Of a stretch of DNA of 64,000 bases, positions 16,367 to 25,771 are shown in pieces. The notes beneath the pieces are model-generated. The model did not search any database. It was not told the origin of the DNA and worked only from the letters and a program-made list of their open reading frames with translations. The stretch comes from Nocardioidaceae bacterium UBA4001. GTDB taxonomy: Bacteria > Actinomycetota > Actinomycetes > Propionibacteriales > Nocardioidaceae. Each line of letters begins with the position of its first letter. The stretch's first letter is position 1. The position numbers were made by a program, and so were the translations under genes. The DNA lies in NCBI GenBank assembly GCA_002384855.1, contig DGBP01000006.1, positions 31,757 to 95,756 on the forward strand. Direction: 5' to 3'.

Positions 16367-16372
16367 TACGGT
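16367..16372 (+). promoter_or_regulatory. Possible -10 box for the solute-binding lipoprotein
   Basis: TACGGT about 38 bp before the GTG of the binding protein, which itself has a good RBS. No convincing -35 is visible. Confidence 0.25.
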
Positions 16373-16410
16373 GTGCTGAGGTCACAGCCGACGGACGAGG
16401 AGCAGCACGG

Positions 16411-17745
16411 GTGAGAGCGGGACGCAGGGGCCGGGCCATCGTGGGCGGCGTGCTCCTGGGCGCGTTCGTGGCCGGCTGCACCACCGCCGATCCCGAGCCC
16501 GGCACCGCGCCGTCACCCAGTCCGGTCACCTCGAGCAGCCCTTCGCCCGAGCCCGTGGCGATCACGCTCGGCGTCTACGGACCCGAGGGCAGCCTGGACG
16601 CGTACGACGAGCTGGCCGCGGCGTTCACCGCGGAGCACCCCCACGTCTCGGTCGAGGTGGCCCGCTACGACGACCCCGACGAGGTTCTCGCGAGCGTGGA
16701 GTCGACCGACCCGCCCGACGTCTTCCTGATGGACCACGAGCATCTTCCTCGGCTCCTGGAGGGAGCGCTCGTGCAGCCGGTCGACGGTCTGCTGGAGACG
16801 CGCCAGGTCGACTTCGGCGACGGCTACCAGCGGGCCGGGCTCACGGCGTTCGCGGCGGAGGCCTCGCTGCAGTGCATGCCCCACGACGTCTCGCCGGCCG
16901 TCGTCTACTACAACGAGGACCTCGTCGACCTCGAGGCGCTCGCCACCGACGAGGCCCCCGCCCCGACCGCGCTCGACGGGTGGCACTGGGAGGAGTTCGA
17001 GGCAGCCGCCCGCCAGGCCTCCCGGGGGCGCGTCAGCGGCGTCTACATCGAGCCCTCGCTGCCCGCGCTGGCGCCGTTCGTCTGGTCCGCCGGCGGCGAC
17101 ATCGTCGACGACCCCCAGGCGCCCACCACGCTGACCCTGTCCGACGAGACCACGAAGGGTGCACTCGAGCAGGTGCTCGGGCTCGTCCGGGACCCCCAGG
17201 TCACCCCCACCAGCGTCGAGCTGAACAAGCGCGACGCGGTCACTCGTTTCGCCCGGGGACAGCTCGCGATGGTCCTGGGAACCCGGGCGCTCACGCCTCG
17301 GCTCCGGGGGGTGGAGGACCTCGACTTCGACGTGATGCCGCTGCCCAGCCTGGGTCGCTTCCGCACGGTGGCGGACATGACGGGCTACTGCATCTCGGCG
17401 GGCACCGAGGAGGTCGAGGCCGCCGGCGACCTGCTTGCCTTCGCGGTCGGCCGCGAGGGCGCTTCCATCACCGCGCGGGCGGGGTACACCGTCCCCTCGA
17501 ACCTCGAGGTCGCGAACTCCGCGGTCTTCGCCCAGGCCTCGCAGCAGCCGGCGAACTCCTTCATCTTCAACGAGGGAGTACGACGCACGCAGAGCATGCC
17601 GTTCAGTCCCCGGTGGGAGGAGCTCACCGAGGAGGTCGCACCCGACCTCGAGCGGCTGTTCCACTCGCCCGTGATCGACCTGGACACCCGGCTCCTCGAC
17701 ATCGACGAGAAGTCCGCCGAGGTGCTCGCTCCCGTGGAGGAGTGA
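16411..17745 (+). CDS. Extracellular solute-binding lipoprotein (family 1)
   Basis: A 444-residue ABC-type binding protein. The signal peptide ends in a lipobox (LLGAFVAGC), followed by a Ser/Pro/Thr linker and a type-2 periplasmic-binding fold starting ITLGVYGPEGSLDAYDELAA and continuing AFTAEHPHVSVEV. PDVFLMDHEHLPRL and PAVVYYNEDLVD are typical of carbohydrate-binding family 1 proteins. The usual two permease genes are absent on both sides, so it either shares permeases encoded elsewhere or has a sensing role. GTG 16411 follows GAGGAG at 8 nt. Confidence 0.9.
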   Translation: MRAGRRGRAIVGGVLLGAFVAGCTTADPEPGTAPSPSPVTSSSPSPEPVAITLGVYGPEGSLDAYDELAAAFTAEHPHVSVEVARYDDPDEVLASVESTDPPDVFLMDHEHLPRLLEGALVQPVDGLLETRQVDFGDGYQRAGLTAFAAEASLQCMPHDVSPAVVYYNEDLVDLEALATDEAPAPTALDGWHWEEFEAAARQASRGRVSGVYIEPSLPALAPFVWSAGGDIVDDPQAPTTLTLSDETTKGALEQVLGLVRDPQVTPTSVELNKRDAVTRFARGQLAMVLGTRALTPRLRGVEDLDFDVMPLPSLGRFRTVADMTGYCISAGTEEVEAAGDLLAFAVGREGASITARAGYTVPSNLEVANSAVFAQASQQPANSFIFNEGVRRTQSMPFSPRWEELTEEVAPDLERLFHSPVIDLDTRLLDIDEKSAEVLAPVEE

Positions 17746-17754
17746 GCCGCGCGG

Positions 17755-19071
17755 TCAGTCGTCCTCGCCGGGCGGGGGCGTCAGCGGCTCCTCGCCCGCG
17801 GCGACCTTCGCCGGAGCGGTCTCCACGGCCCGGGCCAGGATCTCCACGGTCAGCTCGACCTGCCACGGCCGGGCGCCGAGCTCGCGCAACCCGGCGGCGA
17901 GCGTGTCGGGCAGCTCGTGGGACTCCGCGTCCGGCGGCTCCCACATCAGCCGGCGGACGAAGTCGGGGGTGAGCAGGTTCTCGACCGGGAGGTTGAGGTC
18001 CCGCGCGAGAACGGCGAGGTCGCTGCGTGCCGAGGACAGCCGCGCCGCCGCGACGGGGTCGCGGTCGGCCCAGGCCCGAGGCGGCGGCGGACCGTCGTAC
18101 CTCGCGGCCACGGGGGGCAGCTCGTTCTCGGGCAGGTCCCGGGCGGTCTCGAGGGCCTCGAGCCAGCGACTGGAGTACCGCTGCGCGCCGCGACCCTTGA
18201 ACCCCCTCAGCCCGAGCAGGGAGGAGCGGTCGCGGGGGAGTGCGTTGGCGGCCTCGACGATCGCCGAGTCGGGGATGATCCGCCCCGGTGTGACGTCGCG
18301 CTGGGCGGCGATCGCGTCACGTGCCTCCCACAGCTCGCGGACCGCCGCCAGGGCGCGACGTCCGCGAGCCCGGTGCATGCCCGAGGTGCGGCGCCACGGG
18401 TCCTTGCGCGGGCCCTTCGGGATCGCGGTGACCAGGTGCTCGAACTCCTGGCGGGCCCACTCGTCCTTGCCGGTCTGTTCGAGCTCGGCCTCGAGGGCGT
18501 CGCGCAGCTCGATCAGCGGCTCGACGTCGAGCGCGGCATACTCCAGCCAGGGCTCGGGCAGCGGCCGCGTCGACCAGTCCACGGCGGAGTGCTCCTTGCG
18601 CAGCCGCCGGCCCACGATCGTCTCCACGAGGGTGGCCAGGCCGACCCGGGGGTAGCCGAGCAGGCGGCCGGCGAGCTCGGTGTCGAACAGCGACGCAGGC
18701 TGCAGGCCGATCTCGGCAAGGCAGGGGAGGTCCTGGGTCGCGGCGTGCAGGATCCACTCCGCGTCGCCGATCGCGTCGTTGAGCGCCGCCATGTCCTCGA
18801 ACGGGATCGGGTCGACCAGTGCGGAGCCCGAGCCCTCACGCCGCAGCTGCACGAGGTAGGCACGTGCGGAGTAGCGGTAGCCCGAGGCGCGCTCGGCGTC
18901 GACGGCCACCGGGCCGGTGCCCGCACGGATCGCCTCGACCACCTCGGCGAGCGCGCTCTCGGTGTCGACGACCGGGGGAAGGCCACCTCGCAGCTCGAGC
19001 AGCGGCGCCGGCGGTGTCTCGGGCTCGGTCGACTCCGGGGACCCTGGGGCTGGCGGGACTGCGGAAGGCAT
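17755..19071 (-). CDS. rnd: Ribonuclease D-like exonuclease with HRDC domain
   Basis: A 438-residue protein with an N-terminal DEDD 3'-5' exonuclease domain. VAVDAERA carries the first acidic pair, [11 protein letters not shown] the second Asp, and the [13 protein letters not shown] block the last. A central HRDC domain follows ([19 protein letters not shown]). RNase D trims tRNA 3' ends. It starts one base into the stop of the DUF3000 gene (TGATG), so the two are translationally coupled; this DUF3000-rnd order is conserved in actinobacteria. Confidence 0.93.
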   Translation of the reverse strand: MPSAVPPAPGSPESTEPETPPAPLLELRGGLPPVVDTESALAEVVEAIRAGTGPVAVDAERASGYRYSARAYLVQLRREGSGSALVDPIPFEDMAALNDAIGDAEWILHAATQDLPCLAEIGLQPASLFDTELAGRLLGYPRVGLATLVETIVGRRLRKEHSAVDWSTRPLPEPWLEYAALDVEPLIELRDALEAELEQTGKDEWARQEFEHLVTAIPKGPRKDPWRRTSGMHRARGRRALAAVRELWEARDAIAAQRDVTPGRIIPDSAIVEAANALPRDRSSLLGLRGFKGRGAQRYSSRWLEALETARDLPENELPPVAARYDGPPPPRAWADRDPVAAARLSSARSDLAVLARDLNLPVENLLTPDFVRRLMWEPPDAESHELPDTLAAGLRELGARPWQVELTVEILARAVETAPAKVAAGEEPLTPPPGEDD

Positions 19072-19670
19072 CAGCTGCGGCCGCGCTGTCCCCGGCGGCT
19101 GGGCAGGGGGGCGACGCCCTCCGGGACGGGCGGGAGCCCGGCCGCGGCGCACAGCAGCTCGCCCCACGCCTCGACGTGGTCGGCGATGTCGCCGACGGGG
19201 GTCCAGGACGCCCGGATCTCCAGCTGGGCCGTGGCCTCCTCGTCGGCCATCCCGCCGAAGCTCTCCGACGAGACCTTGGTCACCGTGCCCGAGGGGGCGG
19301 AGTACTCCGCCCCGTGGGCGTCGAGCGCCTCGGTCAGCCAGGACCACCCCACCTCGCCGAGCAGCGGGTCGTTGGCCATCTCCGGATCGATCTCCGCGCG
19401 GGCGTAAGCGACGCAACGGAAGGTCCCCTGCCATGCGTCGTTGCCGGCCGGGTCGTGCAGCAGCACGATGCGACCGGTGCCGATGTCCTCGCCGTCGACG
19501 GTGACGTCCGCAGAGAGGGCCGACGCGAAGGGAGCGATGCGCTGCGGGGCCGGCATCTCCTCACAGAAGATCTCCGGTCGCAGCCGTGCAGTGTGCATCC
19601 GGTCGACCGCCGCGAGGAACTCCTCGGGCGTCGACGGTGCCTCCACACGGGGCTCTTGTCGTGCGGCCAT
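19071..19670 (-). CDS. DUF3000 domain-containing protein
   Basis: A 199-residue member of an actinobacterial family of unknown function. The core runs from [19 protein letters not shown] to the [16 protein letters not shown] block. No catalytic motif is evident and there are no membrane segments. It is coupled to the RNase D gene by a 1-bp overlap and divergent from hemE, with 69 bp between start codons. TACGAT lies 6 nt before its ATG, a leaderless arrangement. Confidence 0.9.
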   Translation of the reverse strand: MAARQEPRVEAPSTPEEFLAAVDRMHTARLRPEIFCEEMPAPQRIAPFASALSADVTVDGEDIGTGRIVLLHDPAGNDAWQGTFRCVAYARAEIDPEMANDPLLGEVGWSWLTEALDAHGAEYSAPSGTVTKVSSESFGGMADEEATAQLEIRASWTPVGDIADHVEAWGELLCAAAGLPPVPEGVAPLPSRRGQRGRS

Positions 19671-19676
19671 GGCGTC

Positions 19677-19682
19677 ATCGTA
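19677..19682 (-). promoter_or_regulatory. Putative -10 box of DUF3000-rnd
   Basis: TACGAT on the minus strand, 6 nt before the ATG at 19670. Confidence 0.5.
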
Positions 19683-19739
19683 AGCCGGATCACGCGCACC
19701 CAGCCTTCGACGCGCCGCCTGACCTGCGAAGATGAGCGG

Positions 19740-20792
19740 GTGCCAGCCGCAGCCACGACGAACCCCGACGTCCACGACTCCGCCTTCCTCCGCGCCGCCC
19801 GCAGCGAGGAGGTCCCGCACACGCCCGTGTGGTTCATGCGTCAGGCGGGCCGCTCGCTGCCGGAGTACCGCAAGCTGCGTGAGGGCGTCGCCATGCTCGA
19901 GTCGTGCATGCGCCCCGACATGGTCGTGGAGATCACCCTGCAACCGGTGCGCAGGTACGGCGTCGACGCGGCGATCTTCTTCTCCGACATCGTGCTGCCG
20001 CTGAAAGCCGTGGGCGTCGACCTCGACATCGTCCCCGGAGTGGGACCCGTCGTGGCGCGTCCGGTGGCGACCCTGGCCGACGTCGAGGCGATCGCGGACC
20101 TGACGCCCGAGCACGTCGGCTTCATCACCGAGTCGGTGCAGGCACTGGTCGGGGAGCTCGGCGCCACCCCCCTGATCGGGTTCGCCGGCGCGCCGTTCAC
20201 CGTGGCGTCGTACCTCGTCGAGGGCGGGCCTTCCAAGGAGCACGCCAAGACCAAGGCGATGATGTTCGGCGCCCCGGACGTCTGGGACGCGCTCATGCGC
20301 AAGATCGCCGGCATCTCGGCGGCCTACCTGGAGGTGCAGGTCGAGGCCGGCGCCTCGGCCGTCCAGCTCTTCGACTCCTGGGCCGGCGCGATGTCGCCGC
20401 AGGACTACCGGCGCTACGTCATGCCCTACTCGACGCAGGTGCTCGAGCGCGCCGGCACGCTGGGCGTCCCGCGGATCCACTTCGGGGTCGGCACCGGCGA
20501 GCTGCTCGGGCTGATGGGCGAGGCGGGGGCCGACGTGGTGGGCATCGACTGGCGGGTCCCCCTCGCGGCGGGCATCGAGCGGGTGGGTGGCCGTGCGGTG
20601 CAGGGCAACCTCGACCCGTCGCTGGTCTTCGCGCCCACCGACCTGATGCTGGCGCGGGCCGCGGAGGTCCTCGATGCGGGACGCGCGGCGCCCGGCCACA
20701 TCTTCAACCTCGGCCACGGCGTGATGCCCTCGACCGACCCGGACCAGCTCGCCCGGCTCACCGACTTCGTACACCAGCACTCCGCCCGCTGA
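19740..20792 (+). CDS. hemE: Uroporphyrinogen decarboxylase
   Basis: A 350-residue HemE with the signature [14 protein letters not shown] near the N-terminus, [12 protein letters not shown] with the catalytic Asp region, [13 protein letters not shown] and [13 protein letters not shown] at the end. It decarboxylates uroporphyrinogen III to coproporphyrinogen III, the branch point feeding HemG (CgoX) and HemQ encoded just downstream. The GTG at 19740 was chosen for length agreement. No clear RBS is present; GAAGAT lies 6 nt upstream, a weaker version of the leaderless signal. Confidence 0.96.
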   Translation: MPAAATTNPDVHDSAFLRAARSEEVPHTPVWFMRQAGRSLPEYRKLREGVAMLESCMRPDMVVEITLQPVRRYGVDAAIFFSDIVLPLKAVGVDLDIVPGVGPVVARPVATLADVEAIADLTPEHVGFITESVQALVGELGATPLIGFAGAPFTVASYLVEGGPSKEHAKTKAMMFGAPDVWDALMRKIAGISAAYLEVQVEAGASAVQLFDSWAGAMSPQDYRRYVMPYSTQVLERAGTLGVPRIHFGVGTGELLGLMGEAGADVVGIDWRVPLAAGIERVGGRAVQGNLDPSLVFAPTDLMLARAAEVLDAGRAAPGHIFNLGHGVMPSTDPDQLARLTDFVHQHSAR

Positions 20793-20802
20793 CCCTGTCG
20801 GT

Positions 20803-21744
20803 TCAGCCGGCCTCCGGCGTGACCGGCTCCGGTGCGGCGTGCCGTCGGCGGGCCGCCCGCACCAGCAGCCACCCGGGTATGCCGACCAGGGCGGTCGCCA
20901 CGGCGAACGGGAGCAGCACCCCGGCCACGGTCGCGGCCCCGACGAGCACGGCGGTGAACGCCGTCCACCCCGCGTCCAGCCCCGCCAGGAAACCCTGCTC
21001 CTCCTCCACCGGAGGCGGTGGCGGGGCGGCGGGGGTACGCAGGCGGACGGTCACCCTCGACATCGCGGTGTTGTCGCGGAGGTACCTCTGCTGCGCCTTC
21101 AGCGACTCGAGGTCCGCCTGCCGCTGGGCGATCTCCGACTCGATCCGGATCATGTCGTCGACGTCGGTCGCCTGAGCGAGGAAGCCACGCAGCCGGGCCA
21201 GGCTCGCCTCCTGGGTCGCCACCCGCGACTCGACGTCGACCAGCTCGGTGGTCACGTCCTCCGAGGTGCGCTCGGCCTTCCTCGTGCTGCCGATCCCGGC
21301 CAGCTCCCGCATCACCTCGTCGAAGCTCGGCTCGGGGACACGGAGCACGAGCACGGAGCTCTCGGGTCGCCCACGTCGGTCGTTGGCGGTGTCCTCGCTG
21401 GCAAGGTAGCCGCCGTGCTCATCGAGGAGGTCCTCGATGTCGAGGCGGGCTCGGTTCATCTCGGCGGTGACGATCGCGATCTCCCCTCGGCGGATCACCG
21501 CACGTCCGGGGGTCGCCGGTCGGTTCGCCGTCCGGAGCTCGTCGTGAACCGGGCCGGGCGCCGCCTCGGGGGCTGCTGCCCCCGGGGCGATCGCGTCGAC
21601 CCCGCTCTCCGGGTCCACGGCCGACGACTCCCCGCCGAAGCCCGCGTCCGACGCGTCGTTGCCCCCACTGCAGCCGGCGACCGTGCCGACCGCCACCAGG
21701 ACCGCCCCGGCCAGGGCCAGTCCTCGCCGTACGCCTGCTCTCAT
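20803..21744 (-). CDS. DUF4349 lipoprotein
   Basis: A 313-residue exported lipoprotein with lipobox VGTVAGC, an extracellular DUF4349 domain (RRGEIAIVTAEMNRARLDIE onward, with two long coiled-coil helices around ASLARLRGFL and QADLESLKAQQ) and a C-terminal membrane helix (LLPFAVATALVGIPGWLLV) followed by basic residues. The family is widespread and its function is unknown. It interrupts the heme block on the opposite strand, converging on hemE with a 10-bp gap. GAGGAGA precedes the ATG. Confidence 0.88.
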   Translation of the reverse strand: MRAGVRRGLALAGAVLVAVGTVAGCSGGNDASDAGFGGESSAVDPESGVDAIAPGAAAPEAAPGPVHDELRTANRPATPGRAVIRRGEIAIVTAEMNRARLDIEDLLDEHGGYLASEDTANDRRGRPESSVLVLRVPEPSFDEVMRELAGIGSTRKAERTSEDVTTELVDVESRVATQEASLARLRGFLAQATDVDDMIRIESEIAQRQADLESLKAQQRYLRDNTAMSRVTVRLRTPAAPPPPPVEEEQGFLAGLDAGWTAFTAVLVGAATVAGVLLPFAVATALVGIPGWLLVRAARRRHAAPEPVTPEAG

Positions 21745-21857
21745 GGCTTCTCCTCGGTCGCGGCGCCCCCTGCGCCTCCGGGGGTGTGACGCGCTCCACC
21801 CCGCCGCGGTTCCCGTCGAGTTGGCGATGCCCCGCGGGGTTTGCGACGCTGGACGTC

Positions 21858-23303
21858 GTGAACTCTTCGCGCGCCTCCGCCGAGCCCCTGCACGTCGTGG
21901 TGGTGGGAGGAGGCATCAGCGGTCTCGCCGCCGCGGCGGCGCTGAGGAGGCGGGCGCCCGACCTGCGGGTGACCGTCCTCGAGGCGGCACCGGAGGTCGG
22001 CGGGAAGCTCATGCTCGCCGAGGTTGCCGGGATCACCGTCGACGTCGGTGCCGAGGCGATGCTCAACCGCCGCCCCGAGGCGACTGCGCTGGCCCGTGAG
22101 TACGGCCTGGGTGACCGGCTCGTGCACCCGGCCACGACCAGCGCGAACCTCTGGTCGCGCGGGCGCATGTCGCCGATGCCCCGCACCCTGATGGGCGTGC
22201 CGGTCGACGCGCGGGCGCTCGCCGACAGCGGTGTGATCTCTCCCGCCGGCCTCGCGCGAGCCACCCTCGACGCGGTGATGCCGGCGACCAGGCTGGGGGA
22301 GAGCGACGTCAGCGTCGGCTGGCTGATCGAGGAGAGGTTCGGCAAGGAGGTCGTCGACCGGCTCGTCGAGCCGCTGCTCGGCGGGGTGTACGCCGGGCAC
22401 GCCCGCCGGCTGTCCGCCCGCGCCACGGTGCCGCAGGTCGTCGCACTCCTCGACCGGGACAAGTCGATGCTGCGCGCCGCCGCGGCGGCGACCGCCTCGA
22501 GCCGAGCCGGCGCGGACGTGCCCGTCTTCGCCGGGATCGACGGGGGAGTAGGCACGCTGCCGCGCGCCGTCGCGGCCGACCCCGACATCGAGGTCCGGAC
22601 CGGCGCCACGGTGCGCGAGCTCGCACGACGCTCCGGCGGCGGGTGGAACCTGGTGGTCGGGTCCACCCACGACCCCGTGGTGGTGCAGGCCGATGCGGTC
22701 GTCCTGGCGACACCCGCGGCACCGACCTCGCGCCTCCTCTCCGACGTGGCCCCCGACGCCGCGGTGGAGCTGGCCCAGATCGAGTACGCCTCCATGGCGA
22801 TCGTCACGATGGCGTTCCGCCGGCGGGAGTTCCCCGAGACCTCCGGGTCGGGCTTCCTGGTGCCGCCGGTCGACGGCCGACTCGTGAAGGGGGCGACGTA
22901 CTCCTTCGCGAAGTGGGCGTGGGTGGCCGAGGCGGGGCGCGGCGCCGACCACGGCGACGACCTGCTCGTCATGCGCTGCTCGATCGGACGTCACCACGAG
23001 GAGCAGGCGCTCCAGGTCGACGACGAGCGGCTCGTCGAGCTCGCGCTGCACGACCTCAGCGACGCGATCGGGCTGTCGGTCCGACCGGTCGACTCGCACG
23101 TGCAGCGGTGGGGTGGCGGGCTGCCGCAGTACGCCGTGGGCCACCTCGACCGGGTGCGTCAGGTGCGGCTGTCGGTGGCGAAGGCCGGTCCGGTCGCGGT
23201 GTGCGGCGCGGCGTACGACGGTCTCGGTATCCCCGCCTGCATCGCCTCCGCCGAGGCAGCCGCCACCCGGGTCCTCGAGGCCTTGTCCGACGAGAGAGAA
23301 TGA
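21858..23303 (+). CDS. hemG: Coproporphyrinogen III/protoporphyrinogen oxidase (HemY type)
   Basis: A 481-residue FAD-dependent oxidase. The N-terminal dinucleotide-binding motif is [14 protein letters not shown], followed by [16 protein letters not shown] and a C-terminal [20 protein letters not shown]. In actinobacteria the enzyme (also called CgoX) oxidises coproporphyrinogen III to coproporphyrin III. It overlaps hemQ by 4 bp (ATGA), forming an operon. The GTG at 21858 leaves no RBS, and GACGCT 7 nt upstream fits a weak leaderless pattern. Confidence 0.95.
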   Translation: MNSSRASAEPLHVVVVGGGISGLAAAAALRRRAPDLRVTVLEAAPEVGGKLMLAEVAGITVDVGAEAMLNRRPEATALAREYGLGDRLVHPATTSANLWSRGRMSPMPRTLMGVPVDARALADSGVISPAGLARATLDAVMPATRLGESDVSVGWLIEERFGKEVVDRLVEPLLGGVYAGHARRLSARATVPQVVALLDRDKSMLRAAAAATASSRAGADVPVFAGIDGGVGTLPRAVAADPDIEVRTGATVRELARRSGGGWNLVVGSTHDPVVVQADAVVLATPAAPTSRLLSDVAPDAAVELAQIEYASMAIVTMAFRRREFPETSGSGFLVPPVDGRLVKGATYSFAKWAWVAEAGRGADHGDDLLVMRCSIGRHHEEQALQVDDERLVELALHDLSDAIGLSVRPVDSHVQRWGGGLPQYAVGHLDRVRQVRLSVAKAGPVAVCGAAYDGLGIPACIASAEAAATRVLEALSDERE

Positions 23304-24025
23304 ACGACATGACCGACACCGCCAAGCGTCCGAACCAGGGGAAGGCCGCCAAGGACCTCAACGACACCATCCGTTACACGATGTGGTCGGTGTTCCACCT
23401 CCGCGACGTCATCGGCGAGGGCGACCGGGCGGCGGAGGCCAACGAGGTCGAGAAGCTCTTCGAGGAGCTCGAGGGCGCCGACGTCCGGATCCGCGGCCTG
23501 TACGACGTCTCCGGCCTGCGCGCCGACGCCGAGCTGATGGTCTGGTGGCACTCCGAGAGCAGCGACGACCTGCAGCAGGCCTACCACCGGTTCCGCCGTA
23601 CTGCGTTCGGCCGGCGGCTCGACCCGGTCTGGTCGCAGATGGCGCTGCACCGCCCGGCGGAGTTCAACAAGAGCCACATCCCGGCCTTCCTCGCCGACGA
23701 GGACGCACGTGCGTACGTCTGCGTCTACCCGTTCGTGCGCTCCTACGAGTGGTACCTCCTCGAGGACGACGAGCGCAGGCGGCTGCTCGCCGAGCACGGG
23801 ATGATGGCCCGCAGCTACCCCGACGTCCGTGCGAACACCGTGCCCTCGTTCGCCCTCGGCGACTACGAGTGGATGCTGGCGTTCGAGGCCGACGAGCTGC
23901 ACCGGATCGTGGACCTGATGCGCCACCTGCGCGGCTCGGAGACCCGGCGCCATGTGCGCGAGGAGGTGCCGTTCTACACCGGGCGGCGCCGCACCCCCAC
24001 CGAGCTCGTCACCGACCTCCCCTGA
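23300..24025 (+). CDS. hemQ: Coproheme decarboxylase HemQ
   Basis: A 241-residue member of the chlorite-dismutase-like family, with [17 protein letters not shown] at the N-terminus and the core blocks [14 protein letters not shown] (containing the conserved Tyr), [10 protein letters not shown] and [14 protein letters not shown]. It catalyses the last step of the coproporphyrin-dependent heme pathway, converting coproheme to heme b. It is translationally coupled to hemG (ATGA overlap). Ferrochelatase is not in the window. A tandem repeat array starts 17 bp after the stop. Confidence 0.96.
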   Translation: MNDMTDTAKRPNQGKAAKDLNDTIRYTMWSVFHLRDVIGEGDRAAEANEVEKLFEELEGADVRIRGLYDVSGLRADAELMVWWHSESSDDLQQAYHRFRRTAFGRRLDPVWSQMALHRPAEFNKSHIPAFLADEDARAYVCVYPFVRSYEWYLLEDDERRRLLAEHGMMARSYPDVRANTVPSFALGDYEWMLAFEADELHRIVDLMRHLRGSETRRHVREEVPFYTGRRRTPTELVTDLP

Positions 24026-24042
24026 CCCCGACCCCCGACCCC

Positions 24043-24144
24043 GACCCGGCGCTTGTGCAGACCGGATGCGGCTGACCGGGCGCCTGTGCACCCCTGAACC
24101 GGCTGACCCGGCGCCTGTGCACCCCTGAACCGGCTGACCCGGCG
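24043..24144 (+). repeat. Tandem array, four units at exactly 31-bp period
   Basis: The word GACC(C/G)GGCGC(C/T)TGTGCA begins at 24043, 24074 and 24105, and a truncated unit (GACCCGGCG) at 24136, so the period is exactly 31 bp. The inter-core sequence of units 2 and 3 is nearly identical (CCCCTGAACCGGCT). The array fills most of the gap between hemQ and the 3' end of msrB. The same core in inverse orientation and with the same period occurs at 43459-43506. Confidence 0.85.
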
Positions 24145-24158
24145 TGAACGCCGCGCGG

Positions 24159-24563
24159 CTACTCGGCCGGCTCGAGTGTCAGGCTGACCGAGTTGATGCA
24201 GTAGCGCTGGTCGGTCGGGGTGGGGTACCCCTCGCCCTCGAACACGTGGCCGAGGTGGGAGCCGCAGCTCGCGCAGCGCACCTCGATCCGCCTCATCCCG
24301 AACGCGGTGTCCTCGATGTACTCCACCCGGTCCTCGGCGAGCGGCGCGTAGAACGACGGCCAGCCGCAGTGCGACTCGAACTTGGTGTCCGAGCGGAAGA
24401 GCTCCGCGTTGCAGGCCCGGCACCGGTAGACGCCGGTCTGCTTCATGTCGGTGTACTCACCGGTGTACGCCGGCTCGGTGCCGGCCTGACGCAGGACGGC
24501 GTACTCCTTCGGCGTGAGCTGCTCGCGCCACTCCTGGTCGGACTTCTCCACCTGGTAACCCAT
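24159..24563 (-). CDS. msrB: Peptide-methionine (R)-S-oxide reductase
   Basis: A 134-residue MsrB. Two zinc-binding CxxC pairs (CRAC and CASC) flank the substrate region with HCGWPSFY, and the catalytic Cys lies in RYCINSVSL near the C-terminus. It reduces methionine-R-sulfoxide in damaged proteins. TAGCGT lies 7 nt before the ATG; GGAGG also lies within that spacer, too close to the ATG to be a normal ribosome binding site. It converges on hemQ and is divergent from the LigD-polymerase gene. Confidence 0.95.
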   Translation of the reverse strand: MGYQVEKSDQEWREQLTPKEYAVLRQAGTEPAYTGEYTDMKQTGVYRCRACNAELFRSDTKFESHCGWPSFYAPLAEDRVEYIEDTAFGMRRIEVRCASCGSHLGHVFEGEGYPTPTDQRYCINSVSLTLEPAE

Positions 24564-24570
24564 GACCTCC

Positions 24571-24576
24571 ACGCTA
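24571..24576 (-). promoter_or_regulatory. Putative -10 box of msrB
   Basis: TAGCGT on the minus strand, 7 nt before the ATG at 24563. Confidence 0.45.
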
Positions 24577-24629
24577 CCCAGGCGGCCAACGAGCCCGCGC
24601 GGTGCGGCCGCCTCCGAGGGCGGTCCCCC

Positions 24630-24635
24630 TAGATT
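24630..24635 (+). promoter_or_regulatory. Putative -10 box of the LigD-polymerase gene
   Basis: TAGATT, then seven bases and the ATG at 24643; leaderless arrangement. Confidence 0.5.
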
Positions 24636-24642
24636 GGACGCC

Positions 24643-25710
24643 ATGGCCAGCTCTGCGACAGAGGTGGACGCCGGCGGGCGCACCGTCCGGGTCACGAACC
24701 CCGACCGCGTGATCTACCCCGCGACCGAGACCACCGCCGAGGTCACCAAGCTGATGGTGGTGGAGTACTACCTCGCGGTCGCGCCCGGCATCATGCGCGC
24801 GCTGGACCGCCGGCCGACGACGCTCGAGCGCTGGCCCAAGGGCGTCCACGAGGGGATCCGCCTGTCCACCCGCAGCGGCGACCTCGCAGACGCGTTCTAC
24901 CAGAAGCGCGTGCCCAAGGGGGCTCCGGAGTACGTCGAGACCGCGCGGATCACCTTCCCCTCCGGGCGCACCGCCGACGAGGTCTGCCCGACCGAGCCCG
25001 CGGTGGTCGCCTGGGCCGCGCAGATGGGGACCCTGACCTTCCACCCGTGGCCGGTGCGCAACGACGACGTCGACCACCCCGACGAGCTGCGGATCGACCT
25101 CGATCCCCAGCCGGGGACGGACTTCCGGGACGCCGCGCGGGTCGCCGGGGTCGCCCGAGAGCTGCTCGAGGAGCTGGGCATCCGGGGTTTCCCGAAGACG
25201 AGCGGGAACCGGGGCGTGCACGTCTACGTCCGGATCCGGCCGAGATGGTCCTTCGTCGACGTGCGGCATGCCGCCATCGCCTTCGGACGCGAGCTCGAGC
25301 GCCGTACGCCCGGCGTCACCACGAGCTGGTGGAAGGAGGAGCGCGGGGAGAACGTCTTCGTCGACTACAACCAGAACTCCCGGGACCGCACGATTGCGAG
25401 CGCCTACAGCCTCCGGCCGATCCCCGGTGCACCTGTCTCGACGCCGGTGACCTGGGACGAGCTGCCCGAGGTCGACCCCCGCGCGCTGAACCTGCACACC
25501 GTCCCCGCCCGCTTCGCCGAGCGCGGCGACGTGCACGAGGGGATCGACGACGAGGCCCACTCCCTCGAGCCTCTGCTCGACCTGTGGGCACGCGACGAGG
25601 AACGCGGCCTGGGCGAGCTGCCCTACCCGCCGGACTACCCGAAGATGCCGGGGGAGCCGCCGCGGGTCCAGCCCAGCAAGAAGAACCCGGCCAACTGGAC
25701 CGAGACGTGA
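24643..25710 (+). CDS. ligD: NHEJ primase-polymerase (LigD polymerase domain)
   Basis: A 355-residue stand-alone LigD polymerase (archaeo-eukaryotic primase fold). It carries LRIDLDPQPGTDF with the metal-binding DLD pair, FPKTSGNRGVHVYV with the conserved Ser/Gly/His block, and NVFVDYNQNSRDRTIASAYS with the third Asp. These enzymes fill gaps with ribonucleotides during end joining. There is no fused ligase or nuclease domain; an ATP-dependent ligase is encoded 5.6 kb away. No ku gene occurs in the window. Confidence 0.93.
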   Translation: MASSATEVDAGGRTVRVTNPDRVIYPATETTAEVTKLMVVEYYLAVAPGIMRALDRRPTTLERWPKGVHEGIRLSTRSGDLADAFYQKRVPKGAPEYVETARITFPSGRTADEVCPTEPAVVAWAAQMGTLTFHPWPVRNDDVDHPDELRIDLDPQPGTDFRDAARVAGVARELLEELGIRGFPKTSGNRGVHVYVRIRPRWSFVDVRHAAIAFGRELERRTPGVTTSWWKEERGENVFVDYNQNSRDRTIASAYSLRPIPGAPVSTPVTWDELPEVDPRALNLHTVPARFAERGDVHEGIDDEAHSLEPLLDLWARDEERGLGELPYPPDYPKMPGEPPRVQPSKKNPANWTET

Positions 25711-25771
25711 CCCGGCCGTAGCCGGACGGCGTCCGCGTCGTTGGGGATCACAACGGTTCCCAGGAGGTCAC

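Noticed and set aside
24026..24158. CRISPR array, because of the regular 31-bp units
   Set aside because: Units are contiguous tandem copies in which the between-core sequence also repeats; there are no unique spacers and no cas genes.
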